A stretch of 64,000 nucleotides of DNA. It comes from Rhinopithecus roxellana (Eukaryota > Chordata > Mammalia > Primates > Cercopithecidae). The position numbers were made by a program, and so were the translations under genes. The notes beneath the pieces are model-generated. The model was not told the origin of the DNA. It saw nothing but the letters and a program-made list of their open reading frames with translations, and did not search any database. Below are positions 33,374-46,357 of the stretch, in pieces (position 1 is the stretch's first letter; the number at the start of each line of letters is the position of its first letter). The DNA lies in contig NC_044553.1 of the NCBI RefSeq assembly GCF_007565055.1, forward strand, positions 126,068,978 to 126,132,977. Direction: 5' to 3'.

Positions 33374-34565
33374 GTGAGCGTGCCCGCCATGCAGGCACCC
33401 ACGGGAGGAGCTCAGGGACCCCCGTCCCCGCAGGCTTCCTCCATGGCACCAGGTCCCTGTCTCCCCGCTCTTCCCGCTCCCCATCACTTCTCAACATGAA
33501 GAGCACACAGGCCCTCGGGTGGCTTCCGTGTGCACAGGCAGCCTCAGGCCCACCCTCGCGTGGACGGTCGTGGCTTTGCACGTGGGGCTGGAATGGGCTG
33601 CATCTCCTGGCTTTCTGTCTGCTGATGGTAGAAGTGGGGTGACTCCTTCTCATGCTTCCGTGCTGGGATGTTGGGGTGTGGAGGAGCCACCCTCCCACCC
33701 ACCGCCCATGGACAACGTGAAGTGATGTGATTGGTGGTGAAACGGTGGATGCTGGCAGTATCCTGAGGTTCAGCCTCGGGGTAAGCCTGAGTCCCGAGAC
33801 AGCCCTGCCTTGGGCTCCACACACCGGGCAGCGGCCATTCTGGCTGAGGTTCCTTCTCTGTGCACTGAGTTCAGCTCCTACACAGTGTCAGCTCGTGCCA
33901 GGGACGTGTGTGTGTCACCCACCATGCCTTCCCATAGGCACCAGCAGCCCGGGGGGATGACTAGGGCACCAAGCAAGGTGCCTGGCCACCGAGCTCCACC
34001 CAGAGGCAGAGGAGTGCAGGTGGTGCACGTGTGTGCACATGCGTGTGTTGGGAACACTTTTACAAATAAGTGCTTGTGCCTGCCCCTGGATCTCTGCATC
34101 CGCCCACATGTGGCTGAATTCTTACTGACTCGTAGGCCCAGAGTTTTGTGTCTGGGGAGACAGGATGCCGAGCTCTGATGGCAGAGGAGAGGAGTGGCTG
34201 CCCCGCGGCCAATCCTGCCTGCCATGGCTGTCGTCCATTCAGGACCCCTGAGTGCAGGGCAACGTTTCCTATGGGGCTGTGGGTCAGGCCCAGGTGCATT
34301 GCGTCACTGAGGCCATTCTCCAGGGTCGTGGCCACGCACTCGGCTGCAGGTGGCGGCACCTGGCTCGGTTTCCTCGGCTCAGGGGCCTCCAGGCTGGGCT
34401 GGGAGTGTCCATGGAAACCAAGCCGTGAAGACCACCATCTCTGTTTAACTCGCCTTTACGGTGTCGCTTTTCCTCAACATTTTTTAAAGATGTTTATGCT
34501 TGGAATTAATTGAAAAAATATTCTTACACAAGTAATGTATCAAAATTCTAGAAAAATGAGAAATC

Positions 34566-34866
34566 GGCCAGGCGCGGTGGCTCAAGCCTGTAATCCCAGC
34601 ACTTTGGGAGGCCGAGACGGGCGGATCACGAGGTCAGGAGATCGAGACCATCCTGGCTAACACGGTGAAACCCTGTCTCTACTAAAAATACGAAAACTAG
34701 CCGGGCGAGGTGGCGGGCGCCTGTAGTCCCAGCTACTCGGGAGGCTGAGGCAGGAGAAGGGCATAAACCCGGGAGGCGGAGCTTGCAGTGAGCTGAGATC
34801 CGGCCACTGCACTCCAGTCCAGGCGACAGAGCGAGACTCCGCCTCAAAAAAAAAAAAAAAAAAAAA
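34566..34866 (+). mobile_element. AluY, Old World monkey type
   Basis: 'gctcaagcctg' and 'gagatccggccactgc' present; close to consensus. Confidence 0.95.
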
Positions 34867-36135
34867 GAGAAATCATGGATACATAGATGAGGAAAAAATG
34901 AGTGAACGCCCCCAGAGGTTTCCTTGGTAAAAATGTATTTGTCCTCTGAAGTGAGGCACGGGTGGCCCTCGGCCCCTCCATCCCCCGAGTCTGCACCCCT
35001 GCAGTACCACATACATCACAGCAGCAGGGAGGGACGGCCAGCTACCTCCTTCCCCACACCCCGGGAGGTGACAGGAATGCTCCTGTGTGCAGATCAGCAC
35101 GGTGCACCCGGTGCCGTGCGTGCGGCTGCTCAGAGCCGTCTGCTGGGGCCTTACACCCAGGCAGCCGCACTCGTCCGCACTGTGGGCGGCAGGAGGCCCC
35201 TGGACACAGGCAGGCTGGTTCCATCTTATCTGGAACCCACCTTTGTGTGTGTCACCTGTTTCCCCAAGAGACCCAGAGCTGCTGCCTCTGGCCACACCTG
35301 TTGGGCAGAGGTCAGCGTGCAGTGACCTGAGCCTCCTGGGTCCCTGGGGCCTGGGGACACTTGAGGTGCAAATCACAGGGAACCCTAGCATGTCGCAGGA
35401 GCATTTTCTGCAGAAGAGCTCTGGTTTACTCAGCAACCTCCACCTTCCGTGAGTGGTGGTAGAAGCCATTGTGTCTGCGTTTCCCACAGTCTTTGGTGGA
35501 ATCAGGAAAGCTGTGTTATCTGGGAAAGGCATTTTAAAACAGGATTTTGTGTATCCAAGTTCTATGTCAAATCCTGAGAAGACACACAAAACCATGCTAC
35601 CCGGAATTTTAGTCTCATGCCTGAGGGTTTTCTGAGAGCTGCATGATGCAAGCCAGGACTTTGCTTGCTGCCTCGACTAACTTGCGGTTCGTGAGCTATG
35701 CATGGTGGCTCTGGGAGGTGACCTAGGTTGTCTGCAACTGGAGTTTAACCTGTATAGTGGATAAACGTGAGACAGTGCTGCAGCTCTGGAGAGAAGCTGG
35801 CAAAAGGGTATTTCCGGGTCCAGAGTTAGGCCTCTTTTCCAGAAGACCGTAGATGGAGGGCGTGTCCTCAGCGGGGCGCACCTGGAGCCCAAGGCCGCAA
35901 CTGTCCCCTCACTGCTCGTGGTGACTTCTGTCCCTGGGGTGAGGTGGTGGCTGCCAGGTGTCCCCACTGCCGTGTTGCCGTTTTTGTTTCAAAGTTATAA
36001 ATAATTTGTAGGGAGATGACTTGAGATGGTATAAACAAACTCCCTCATTAAAATTTGACCCAGTCATTTTAACATCTGTTGATGATTCCTGCCCGAATCA
36101 CTTATCTTCACACGGGTGGTTGAACAGCAGGGAGG

Positions 36136-36440
36136 TTTTTTTTTTTTTTTCTGTTTTCGAGACAGAGTCTTACTCTGTTGCTCAGGTTGGAGTGCAGTGG
36201 TGTGATCTCAGCTCATTGCAGCCTCCGCCTCCTGAGTTCAAGCGATTCTCCTGCCTCAGCCTCCCGAGTAGCTGGGACTGCAGGTACATGCCACCATGCC
36301 CAGCTAATTTTTATATTTTTAATAGAGACGGGGTTTCACTATGTTGGTCAGGCTGATCTCGAACTCCTGACCTGAGGTGATCTGCCTGCCTCAGCTTCCC
36401 AAAGCTCTGGGATTACAGGTATGAGCCACTGCGTCCAGCT
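36136..36440 (-). mobile_element. Alu
   Basis: Full-length, moderately diverged. Confidence 0.93.
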
Positions 36441-36910
36441 GAGTTTCAACTCCTTCATTCCCTCTGCAGATACTAGCTGGAATTCTGCTGTATGTGGTAG
36501 CATTTGTTTATTATTTCCTTATTTGTACAAACTCCGGGTTATACGTTACTGTGGAGTTTTGAGGCTGGGGTGGGTGCGGTTTGGGCAGTGGGAGCCGCCT
36601 GGTTGGTTTCAGTCTCCTAGGGCCATCTCTGCCACTCTTTCTGTACCGCCAACCTTCTGCACCACAAGGTGTTCCAGGCTCATCTTGTATTTTTCCTGCT
36701 CAGTCCTTGCAACCTGTCACTTCTCCAAGGATTCCTTCTAGTGTAGAATGGCATTGAGAGACCGAGTCTGGGTGTGCCCGGGCTCACTGTTCTCGGGGGT
36801 CCTTGTTTCCAGGTACTCTCAGTGGTCGGGGTGAGCACATCTCCGCATGTGGACTGTCCAAGCTTCCTGTGGCTGCCACATGCGGGGTGGCTTAAAGAAT
36901 AGAAATCTGG

Positions 36911-37157
36911 GCCAGGTGCGGTGGCTCAAGCCTGTAATTCCAGCACTTTGGGAGGCTGAGGCGGGTGGATCATGAGGTCAGGAGATCGAGACCATCTCTG
37001 GCTAATACGGTGAAACCCTGTCTCTACTAAAAAATACAAAAAACTAGCCGGGCGTGGTGGCGGGCGCCTGTAGTCCCAGCTACTCAGGAGGCTGAGGCAG
37101 GAGAATGGCGTGAACCCGGGAGGCGGAGCTTGCAGTGAGCTGAGATCCGGCCACTGC
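36911..37157 (+). mobile_element. AluY, Old World monkey type, 3' truncated
   Basis: Stops at 'gatccggccactgca' and is followed within 8 bp by a T-tract of an inverted Alu. Confidence 0.94.
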
Positions 37158-37164
37158 AAAAGGT

Positions 37165-37471
37165 GTTTTTTTTTTTTTTTTTTTTTTTTGAGACGGAGTC
37201 CGGCTCTGCCGCCCAGGCTGGAGTGCAGTGGCCGGCTCTCAGCTCACTGCAAGCTCCGCCTCCCGGGTTGACGCCATTCTCCTGCCTCAGCCTCCCGAGT
37301 AGCTGGGACTACAGGCGCCCGCCTCGTCGCCCGGCTGGTTTTTTGTATTTTTTAGTAGAGACGGGGTTTCACCGTATTAGCCAGGATGGTCTCGATCTCC
37401 TGACCTCGTGATCCGCCCGTCTCGGCCTCCCAAAGTGCTGGGATTACAGGCTTGAGCCACTGCGCCTGGCC
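37165..37471 (-). mobile_element. AluY, Old World monkey type, inverted to its neighbour
   Basis: Full-length with 'ggcttgagccactgcgcctgg'. It forms a close inverted pair with 36911-37157. Confidence 0.94.
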
Positions 37472-37483
37472 TAAAAAGATTTT

Positions 37484-37650
37484 TAAAATTAGCTGGGTGT
37501 GGTAGCACACCCCTGTAGTCTCAGCTACTTGGAAGGCTGACATGGGAGAATCACTTGAGCCTGGGGAGGTCTAGGCTGTAGTGAGCCGTGATTGTGCCAC
37601 TGCACTCCAGCCTGAGTGACAAAGCAAGACCTTGTCTCAAAATAAGAAAG
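37484..37650 (+). mobile_element. 5'-truncated Alu
   Basis: Begins at 'aaaattagctgggtgtgg' and ends with a short A-rich tail. Confidence 0.88.
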
Positions 37651-37763
37651 AATTGCTCATTTTTACCACCATAAAACACAAACCTACCAAATATAGTTCA
37701 GTATTTGTTATCAATTTTTTGCCTTTAGGTTGAGAATAGTAAAATATTGTGTTTAAAATTATG

Positions 37764-37933
37764 TAGCCAGGTATGGTGGCATGCACCTGTAGTCCCAGCT
37801 ACTCAGGAGGCCGAGGCACGAGAATCGCTTGAACCCAGGAGGCGGAGGTTGCAGTAAGCTGAGATTGCACCACTGCACTCCAGCCTGGGTGACAGAGTGA
37901 GACTCCATCTCAAAATAAGTAAATAAATAAATT
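37764..37933 (+). mobile_element. 5'-truncated Alu
   Basis: Begins at 'agccaggtatggtggcatgc'; tail of TAAA units. Confidence 0.88.
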
Positions 37934-38423
37934 TCGTCTCAAATTAATAAAAAATAAAATTTTGGGGAATGGTAGAGTAACAAGGTATAGATTTATTCTT
38001 TCTCCTTAAGTGAAAAACTGGACAGAACTTATGGATCAACTGTTTTCAGACTCGGACCTCTCGCTGAGGGGAGGGAAGCAGGTGAGGTGAGCCCTGCGAT
38101 CTTCCTGGCTTTCCATCCAGAAGCACTTTCTGGACCAAGTTCAGAGAGGAACAGTCCAAATACAGCTTGGAAGTTCCTGCTTGGTAGAGGGGACAAATTG
38201 GAACTTAGGGAAGCTGAGGCAGCTGGGATTTGCAGGGTGGAGTATGAGAGAGGAGGGAGCTTAACAGAAACAGCTCCTGAAACCACGTGGGCGTCCCATA
38301 GCCTTTGCTTGAATACTAAACTGTGCGTGTGCCAGGGAGCTGTTAGCTGAATGATTCTCAGCACTCACACAAGGCCAGGAGGCTTCTGACTTCCTACCAG
38401 CAAGAAGAATGGGACCCTCTTGC

Positions 38424-38715
38424 GGCTGGGCAGTGGCTCACGCCTGTAATCCCAGCACTTTGGGAGGCCAAGGCAGGCAAGTTACTTGAGGTCAGGAGTT
38501 TGAGACCGGCCTGGCCAACATGGTGAAATTCCACCTCTACTAAAATTACAAAAATTAGCCAGGCGTGGTGGCAGGTGACTGTAGTCCCGGCTACTCAGGA
38601 GGCTGAGGTGGGAGGATCACTTGAACCCAGGAGGTCAAGGCTGCAGTAAGCCGAGAATGCGTGACTGCACTCCAATCTGGGTGACAGAGTGAGACTGTCT
38701 TTAAAAAAAAAAAAC
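38424..38715 (+). mobile_element. Alu
   Basis: Full-length, diverged, with an A-tail. Confidence 0.92.
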
Positions 38716-38941
38716 CCTGTTCACTGGAGATGCCAGAGGTACTGAATTATGCCCACCTCCAGAAGTGCCAAAAATGCGTCATGACAAGATCCAGCAGATT
38801 GACAAGTCAACTGCCTGTCCCCCAAGACACTCAACTCTCTCTCTCCTTTTTTCTCCCTATTCTTGCCATTCTGGACTTCAGTTAGATGTATGTTAGACCT
38901 TCTCATTCTGTTCTCCACGTCCCTTTGTTGCATTAGTTTTC

Positions 38942-39239
38942 CTTTTTTTTTTTTGGAGACAGAGTTTCGCTCTCATTGCCCAGGCTGGAGTGCAATGGCG
39001 TAATCTTGGCTCACTGCAACCTCCACCTCCTGGGTTCAAGCGATTCTTCCTGCCTCAGCCTCCCGAGTACCTGGGATTACAGGCATGCGCCACCATGCCT
39101 GGCTAATTTTTGTATTTTTAGTAGAGACAGGGTTTCACCATGTTGGTCAGGCTGGTCTTGAACTACTGACTTCAGGTGATCCACCCGCCTCGGCCTCCCA
39201 AAGTGCTGGGATTACAGGCGCGAGCCGCCGTGCTGCGCC
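38942..39239 (-). mobile_element. Alu
   Basis: Full-length, S-type wording. Confidence 0.93.
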
Positions 39240-39244
39240 AACAC

Positions 39245-39880
39245 TCTCTGAAAGACAGGAACAAAGTCAAGATGTGCAACATGACGCTGAAATGCCCAGC
39301 GCCCAATCAAGATTTACTAGATATGCCAAGAACCAGGAAAATGTGACCCATAGCCTGGAGAAACGTCACTCTACAAAACAGACTCAGAAATGACAGAGAT
39401 GATGGAATTTGCAGACAAGGATGTTAAGTCAGCAGCTATGCGTGTGCTCAAGGGTTCACAGCAAAACAGTGCGGAGATAAATGGATGTTACATAAAATGA
39501 TCCAGTGAATTAAAGCCGAAATGCAGTACCTGGAATGAAAAATTACTTGTTGGGCCGAATTTCAGAGTAGACTTTGCAGGAACTGAGTGAGTTCGAGATT
39601 ATAACAATGGAAACTAGCTGAACTGAAGCACCAAAAGAAACAAGTGATGAAAAAAACGAGAAGGGCCTCAGCAAACTGAGAGACAAACAGCGATTCGAAT
39701 ATGCCTGTGATTGGAATCCTAGTCATAGGTGGTGGGTGGGCAGAAAAGATTTCAAAATTAATGCCCTTGAATTTCCCAGATTTGATGAAAACGATAAACC
39801 TACAGATACAAGAAGCTCAATAAACCTCAAGCAGGATCAACACAAAGAAAAAAAGCTGCTGTTGGGCCCAGCACTGACCA
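39245..39880 (+). mobile_element. L1/HAL1-like remnant
   Basis: 'tttcccagatttgatgaaaac', 'acctacagatacaagaagctc' and 'aataaacctcaagcagg' follow the ORF1-side sequence of old L1/HAL1 elements. No intact frame. Confidence 0.55.
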
Positions 39881-40685
39881 GGTCAAAATAAGGCTAGAGC
39901 TGAACCTCAGTTTACCTGAGACACAGCAGTGGGGGCTTGGGATATTGGTGCTGAAACTTAGTTTTCCTCGTAGGGGACTGCAGTGACCTTGTCAAACTGC
40001 GACGTCTGAGGGCACAGTCCTCCACAAGACTGCCTTTGCTGCAGACGCCAGCCACACATTTGGGGTCCCCGGGGCCACCCTCACTTCTAACCAGCAGGTT
40101 GCAGTTCTGGATCCACCCTCCCCAGCTCCTCAGGTGACAGGTCCGCAATACTCACTGAGCGTGCCCTAATACGGTTACAGTCAGTTGGAGGAAAGGATGC
40201 ATGTTGGAAGGACGTGCAGGGCAAAGTGGGAGGTTTCCATGTGCAAAGCTTTCCCTGTCCTCAGGGACGCATCACCTTCCGAGCCCCGAGGGGCGACAGT
40301 CCTCAGGGTACCAGCCAGGGGCGCTCACTTGGGCTGCAGTGTTCAGTTTTTGTTGGGGTTTTGTGGCATGGACACAGTTGACTGAATCACTGGCCGTGTG
40401 GCTGAGCCTCCCGGGAGGTCGGCTGAGTTCAGGCGCATGCAGCCCCAGGCCTCTAACCCCATGCTGTCTTTTGGTGTGGCCAGGCCCGTGTGGAGTCATC
40501 TTGCTGGCATAAAGTCAGGTGTGGCCCCGTGATACCAGTCATTCCTGTCACTCAGAAGTGAGGATGTAGAGACTGCCTCCTAGAACTGCGCCAGAGGCCG
40601 CCAAATCCTACCAGGAGTCAGTCAGCATGTAAACTTGATGAAGAAGTTGTAGAAATGTATTATTTAGAAATATACAGACTGAGTG

Positions 40686-40982
40686 GCTGGGCGCAGTGGC
40701 TCACGCCTGTAATCCCAGCACTTTGGGAGGCCGAGGCGGGTGGATCACAAGGTCAGGAGATCGAGACCATCCTGGCTAACACGGTGAAACTCCGTCTCTA
40801 CTAAAAACACAAAAAATTAGCCGGGCGAGGTGACGGCGCCTATAGTCCCAGCTACTCGGGAGGCTGAGGCAGGAGAATGGCGTGAACCCGGGAGGCGGAG
40901 CTTGCAGTGAGCCGAGATTGTGCCACTGCACTCCAGCCTGGGCAAGAGGGCGAGACTCCGTCTCAAAAAAAAAAAAAAAAAG
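40686..40982 (+). mobile_element. AluY-type
   Basis: Full-length; AGAAATATA before, and again after the A-tail. Confidence 0.94.
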
Positions 40983-40989
40983 AAATATA

Positions 40990-41262
40990 GAGGCTGAGCG
41001 CAGTAGCTCACACCTGTAATCCTGGCACTTTGGGAGGCCAAGGCAGGCAGATCGTTTGAGCTCAGGAGTTCAAGACCAGCCTGGCCAACATGGCAAGACC
41101 CCGTCTTGTACATGTCTAAAGTACAAACATTAGCCAGGCATAGTGGCCTGTAGTCCCAGATACGAGGCTAAGGTGGGAAGATGACTTGAATCCAGGAGGT
41201 TGAGGCTGCAGTTAGTCAAGATCACACCACTGCACTCCAGCCTGGGTGACAAAAAAAAAAAA
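40990..41262 (+). mobile_element. AluJ/S-type, tandem to the previous Alu
   Basis: Diverged copy ending in an A-tail and a third AGAAATATA. Confidence 0.9.
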
Positions 41263-41420
41263 GAAATATATATATATATAATCTATACATATAGATTATA
41301 AATGTGTATATATAATTATCTCTACATAGAATAAGGTGTATTATATCATGTATCATATACTAGTATTTTGATTAAAATTTTAAATAATACTATAGAGAAT
41401 AATTGCATTACTTCAACTGT
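41263..41420 (+). repeat. AT-rich tract with palindrome
   Basis: (TA)n followed by the 22-bp palindrome ATAATCTATA-CA-TATAGATTAT near 41278-41299. Confidence 0.8.
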
Positions 41421-41539
41421 ATCTGAGTTGTATCATAGACAAAATAAATTAAGGCCTGCTTTCTACATCTAACCATCATTTTAAAAATTCTAAGCAGAGA
41501 AAACATTGTGTTCTAAGCAGACGTAGAAAAGCCTTCTGT

Positions 41540-41847
41540 AGGCCAGGGGCGGTGGCTCACGCCTGTAATCCCAGCACTTTGGGAGGCCGAGGTGGTTGGA
41601 TCACCTGAGGTCAGGAGTTCAAGACCAGCATGACCAAAATGGAGAAACCCTGTCTCTACTAAAAATACAAAATTTGCCAAGTGTGGTGGTGGCACATGCT
41701 GGTAATCCCAGCTCCTCGGGAGGCTGAGGCAGGAGAATCGCTTGAATCTGGAAGGCGGAGGTTGTGGTGAGCCGAGATCACACCACTGCACTCCAGCCTG
41801 GGCATCAAGAGTGAAACTCCATCTCAGGAAAAAAAAAAAGAAAAAAG
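41540..41847 (+). mobile_element. Alu
   Basis: Full-length; AAAAGCCT(T)CT(T)GTA duplicated on the flanks. Confidence 0.94.
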
Positions 41848-43070
41848 CCTCTTGTAACATAAGTGGCATCATATCCTGGCGCTTGGCTCCCTGCATGGAT
41901 TTGTATTCTGATTTTTTATTTGCTGTCCTCTCCTGCACACCCCCCGTCACCATCGGAGGTGGATGGAGGCTGACGGGTGTGCTGTGGTTTTGCAGGTGTG
42001 CTGCTGTCAAGGGTGTGAGCAGTGCCCAGGAATCTCTGGGAAATGGGGTTCCCTCTTCTGAGCATCACCCTGACCGTGGCGCCTCCTGATGGAATGTACT
42101 TCCTGGAACGAGTGTAAGAACACAGGCGCAGGGACACACAGACATGCACACATCCTCTTGCAGACACATGCAGATAACATCTCCATGCATGGACTCAAGC
42201 AGATGCAGGTGCACAGAGACATGCAGACAGATATGCACGCCAAGCACGGAGGGCTGTGGCACCCAGGGATGTTGGCATACTGATGGCACAGGGATTTAGG
42301 ATCCGTTTGGAAAGGCACACCCAGCAGTGCCGCAGTAGGTGGTCAGGGGGCCTGGCAGCTGCTGCTCTGCCCAGCACGTCCTCTTGGATGCACACATTCT
42401 GTGTGGCAGCAATATTTCCACACTTACATCTGTTTCCATTTCCTGAAGTGGAATATGAGTTAATCAAGTGCTTGGAATTACATACAGCAAATCCACAAAT
42501 TTTTCTTTCTTTGCAGAAGTTGTGTGTGTTTAAACGAGCCCTTCCGATTTGAGAGCCTTGGCTAAGTTTGATGTTTCTGCTTGAAGATGGACACGTGATT
42601 TTAAGTGGCCCCTAATCCATTATCAAGACACAATCTCTTGACTCATCGCGTGGGTTACAAATCCCTAAGTGTCCCTGTCGTCCCTGCTGGTGTGTCACTT
42701 GTGATCTGAACCCCTGGGGCATCGCTGTTCTTGTCGCAGGCGGCTGTCCCACCATCCTCGCCATGTCTGGAAGTGCAGCAGAGCCCACGAGCTACCTGAG
42801 GTTTGCACTGGGCTCGAGGCGGCTCTGGTATCACAGACCCAGCCCCAGGTGCTCCTGCTGTGGCTCCTGAGCCTTGGGTGCATGTATCATGTTTGAGTCT
42901 TGATATCTCCTTCGTTCTATGGTTTTCGATTCACTAGAATTTTCCTATTTGATGACTGTATCAGTTGACTGGGAGGAAGATTTAGTAGGCGGATTATGGA
43001 GGACTTCTGAATTTTAAAGAACTATTGTTAAATTTGGTTTCTTTTTCTTTCTTAAATCTTTCTTGTTTAG

Positions 43071-43158
43071 GTTTGTTCGGACAGTATTACCATTTTCTCA
43101 GGAATTTCAAAGAGATAAGCAGCCGAATGCACAACCCCAGTATCTGCATGGATCCAAG
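43071..43158 (+). CDS. CYFIP1: CYFIP1 exon 14 of window (residues 863-892)
   Basis: 88 nt, acceptor CTTGTTTAG, donor AAG|GTAGGC. It encodes (R)FVRTVLPFSQEFQRDKQPNA, then QPQYLHGSK. The corresponding CYFIP2 sequence is [25 protein letters not shown], so the paralogue is clear. It lies alone between two introns of about 10 kb. Confidence 0.96.
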
Positions 43159-43736
43159 GTAGGCTCCGGTGTGTTCCTCTTACGAGCTGCAAGTTCACAG
43201 TGAAGCATGTTTTGAAGTGTAGTTTGATCAGTTTGGTTGCCGTGACCTAAATGTATTGCGCCGTGTATAAAATATTGTTTTTTTCTTCCATTCTATTAGC
43301 ATCTTCCTGAAACGTAGCAGTAATTTAAAACAAAAACCAGCCAACCAACCCAAAAAAGCGCTCACCTAGAACTAGCATGCATATAGTGCTGGGACTGCTC
43401 TGGCCTTGAGATAGGTGTCAGGCTGGGCCTGGCCTCATTCCCGGCACAAACACGAGTGAGATTGTTGAAAGATTCCAGGTTTAAAAGCATCAAGCTGAGA
43501 AGACAAGTGGAAGAGGCTCAGGTGCGTTCCTGATACAAGGAGGCCCAGGCCAGCTGTAAGGTCTGACGCCCAGAGGGAGGAGCTGAGCTAGGAGGGTGAG
43601 CCCAGGGAGGGTCTAACATCTAGAAACAAGGATGTCAGCCTGCGCCTGGAGGGCGGAAACCCGGAGCACCTGGGTCTACCATGTGTGAGATGGGACGATG
43701 TCCACGCTGGGGGAGGCTGGGCTTATCACAAGTCTG

Positions 43737-43739
<3 letters not shown>

Positions 43740-43767
<28 letters not shown>

Positions 43768-44061
43768 GAGACGGAGTCTCGCTCTGTCCCCAGGCTGGAG
43801 TGCAGTGGCACGATCTTGGTTCACTGCAAGCTCTGCCTTCCAGGTTCACGCCATTCTCCTGCCTCAGCCTCCTGTCAGCCTCCCAAGTAGCTGGGACTAC
43901 AGGCGCCCGCCGCCACGCCAGGCTAACTTTTCTTTGTATTTTTCAGTAGAAATGGGGTTTCACCGTGTTAGCCAGGATGGTCTCAATCTCCTGACCTTGT
44001 GATCCGCCCACCTCGGCCTCCCAAAGTGCTGGGATTACAGGCATGAGCCACCGCGCCCGGC
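43740..44061 (-). mobile_element. AluY-type with small internal duplication
   Basis: Contains 'cagcctcctgtcagcctcc', a repeated segment; ACAAGTCTGAG on both flanks. Confidence 0.94.
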
Positions 44062-44941
44062 CACAAGTCTGAGTATTATTAATGGCTAGTTTCTTCATGT
44101 TTCAAGCACCCCTAGGATTTAGTAAGGAAAATATAAACACTGTAGCAAAGAAGAGAGATGAAATGAGCAGACACACCAAAAAAATAGAGCAGAGCAAATA
44201 CAAGCAGGTCCCCAGCCTCACTGGAGCTGGGAAAGGAACAATGATGGTGGCAAGGGCCAGCGGGCCCCAGGATGAGGGCAGAGGACCCCGCTTCACTGTG
44301 AAGAGCGGAACCGTCCTCCCCGCTGAGCCGCGGTGTCCCCGGGCCCCATGGTGAGGCAGGCTGCCAGCACTCGTCAGTAAGTGTCCTCGCTGGTAGGAAG
44401 GAAGCGGGGACAGTCACAGGACATTATCTCCCCCATCTGCCAAATGCCTGGAGCCGGGATGGGGAGGGCCCAGGCCCTGCTGCTCGCACCCGCGCTGCAG
44501 CTGGAGGCTTTCTGAGGCACTGGCCAGATCTGAGCGGTGGGAACAGTTTCCCACTCATTCCTTTCTAACCCTCTGCTCTTCAGAGCGAGATCTTCTCACT
44601 GCAGTCCTCTGGGCGCCTTCCTTCTCCTTGCGGAGCGGTGCCTTGAACCTGGCAGGAGCACAAGCGTCTACACCTGGGAAACCTCAGACACCCGAATCAG
44701 GGCTTTGGTTTTTGGTGGACCCAAGCCTCGGCATAGGCTGCCTGTCTCTCCTGCCCCTGAAAAGAGCAAGTGTGGGCTGGGGGCGGCCTTTTTATGGCAG
44801 TCAGCATCCCTGAGCGGGGGAGACAAGTCATCTCTGACCTGTGGGCAGTGATGTGATGAAGGGATGTGAGAGGCCTCTTTGGGAAACGGGGCGCATGTGG
44901 ACCAAGGGTGACTATGTAAACATTATGTCCTTGAAAATATG

Positions 44942-45241
44942 GTTTTTTTTTTTGTTTTTGAGATAGAGTCTCACTTTGTTGTCCAGGCTGGAGTGCAGTG
45001 GCGCAATCTCGGCTCACTGCAAGCTCCGCCTCCTGGGTTCGAGTGATTCTCCTGCCTCAGCCTCCCGAATAGCTGGGATTACAGGTGTGTGCCATCACGC
45101 CTGACTAATTTTTGTATTTTTGGTAGAGACGGGGTTTCACCATGTTGGCCAGGCTGGTCTCCAACTCCCGACCTCAGGTGATCCGCCTGCCTCGACCTCC
45201 CACAGTGCTGGGATTACAGGCGTGAGCCACCGCACCCGGCC
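44942..45241 (-). mobile_element. AluS-type
   Basis: Full-length. Confidence 0.93.
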
Positions 45242-45881
45242 AATCTTTAGTGTTTTAGGGGTTATTTTTTAGCAATGCTATGATGGCAATTGAAAACAAA
45301 ATACAATTCAGATCCTCCCTAGGGTGCAGATGTTTGAAGGTAGTGGGCTCTCGCCTGTTACTAAGACAAGATTAAAGGCGGGGGTGGGGGGCGGCCTTGC
45401 CTCCCTTAGGGAGAAAAATGCCAGGGCTGGGAGCCTCGCTGACACAGTGTGGGCCAGGGTCGCCAATGCCTGGGGAACATGGGACAGGCTCATTCCATCA
45501 TTGCACACTCCACGTTCCCGAGGCTGTTGGCCGGTGCTGCCTCCACAGTGCCCCTCCACCGTGCCCCTCCACCGTGTCCCTCCACCCTGCCTCTGTCTTT
45601 AGCGCCTCCTAATAGCTGTGAAACTGGGAGTGGACACACAGTGTGTGTGATTCTGGATTTCGTGCGGCTGCATTGGTCCAGACAGGTACCGGGGTGCCAA
45701 GAATGCAGTGACCAGGCCTCTCCTCTATGGGTCAGGGCGGGGTGCATGCCCAGGCAGGAGGATGCCACAGCTGTTACGGGGCTGCCCCTTACTTCCCGAA
45801 GCCCTGTGGGTGGTTAAGAACTCACCTCCATTCTGCTCCACGTGGAACTCCCATGTTCTTTCTAGCAAGGACTGAAGTTGA

Positions 45882-46181
45882 CCTTTTTTCTTTTTTTGAG
45901 ATAGAGTCTCCTCTATCTCCAAGGATAGAGTGCAGGGCGTGATCTCGGCTCACTGCAACCACCACCTCCTGGGTTCAAACAGTTCTCCTGCCTCAGCCTC
46001 CCAAGTAGCTGGGATTAGAGGCGCCTGCCACCACGCCCGGCCAATTTTTTGTATTTTTTTAGTAGAGATGGGGTTTCACCATGTTGGCCAGGCTGGTCTC
46101 GAACTCCTGACCTCAGATGATCCACCCACCTTGGCCTCCCAAAGTGCTGGGATTACAGGCGTGAGCCGCTGGTAGCGCCTA
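45882..46181 (-). mobile_element. Alu
   Basis: Full-length; TGAAG(T/C)TGAC(C)TTTT on both flanks; scrambled start of left arm. Confidence 0.92.
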
Positions 46182-46357
46182 GTTGAAGCTGACTTTTATG
46201 CAATAATTAGTTATACTCAAAAGGATGTTTCTTTAAAGGATTAGAATAAGTGTTCTGATGCTTCTGAAAGTAAAATATAGTGTTTTACCTTTAGAACTGA
46301 GAGAAATGTTATTTTAGAAGATAGGACCAGAAAGTTTGACAAGTAAGAGTAATTTCT

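Larger units (their letters stand above)
33374..43070 (+). other. CYFIP1: intron 13-14 (9.7 kb)
   Basis: Unique sequence at about 33374-34565, 34867-36135, 39880-40685 and 41848-43070. Between these lie eleven Alus or fragments, an L1/HAL1-like remnant (39245-39880) and an AT-rich tract (41263-41420). No additional exon is supported. Confidence 0.75.

Noticed and set aside
34873..35595. 240-codon minus-strand frame
   Set aside because: Unique intronic sequence with overlapping frames on the other strand. The protein has no recognisable motif, and there is no promoter or polyadenylation context.
42118..42250. CA-rich stretch as a microsatellite
   Set aside because: The pattern (acacag, catgca) is too irregular to call a tandem repeat.
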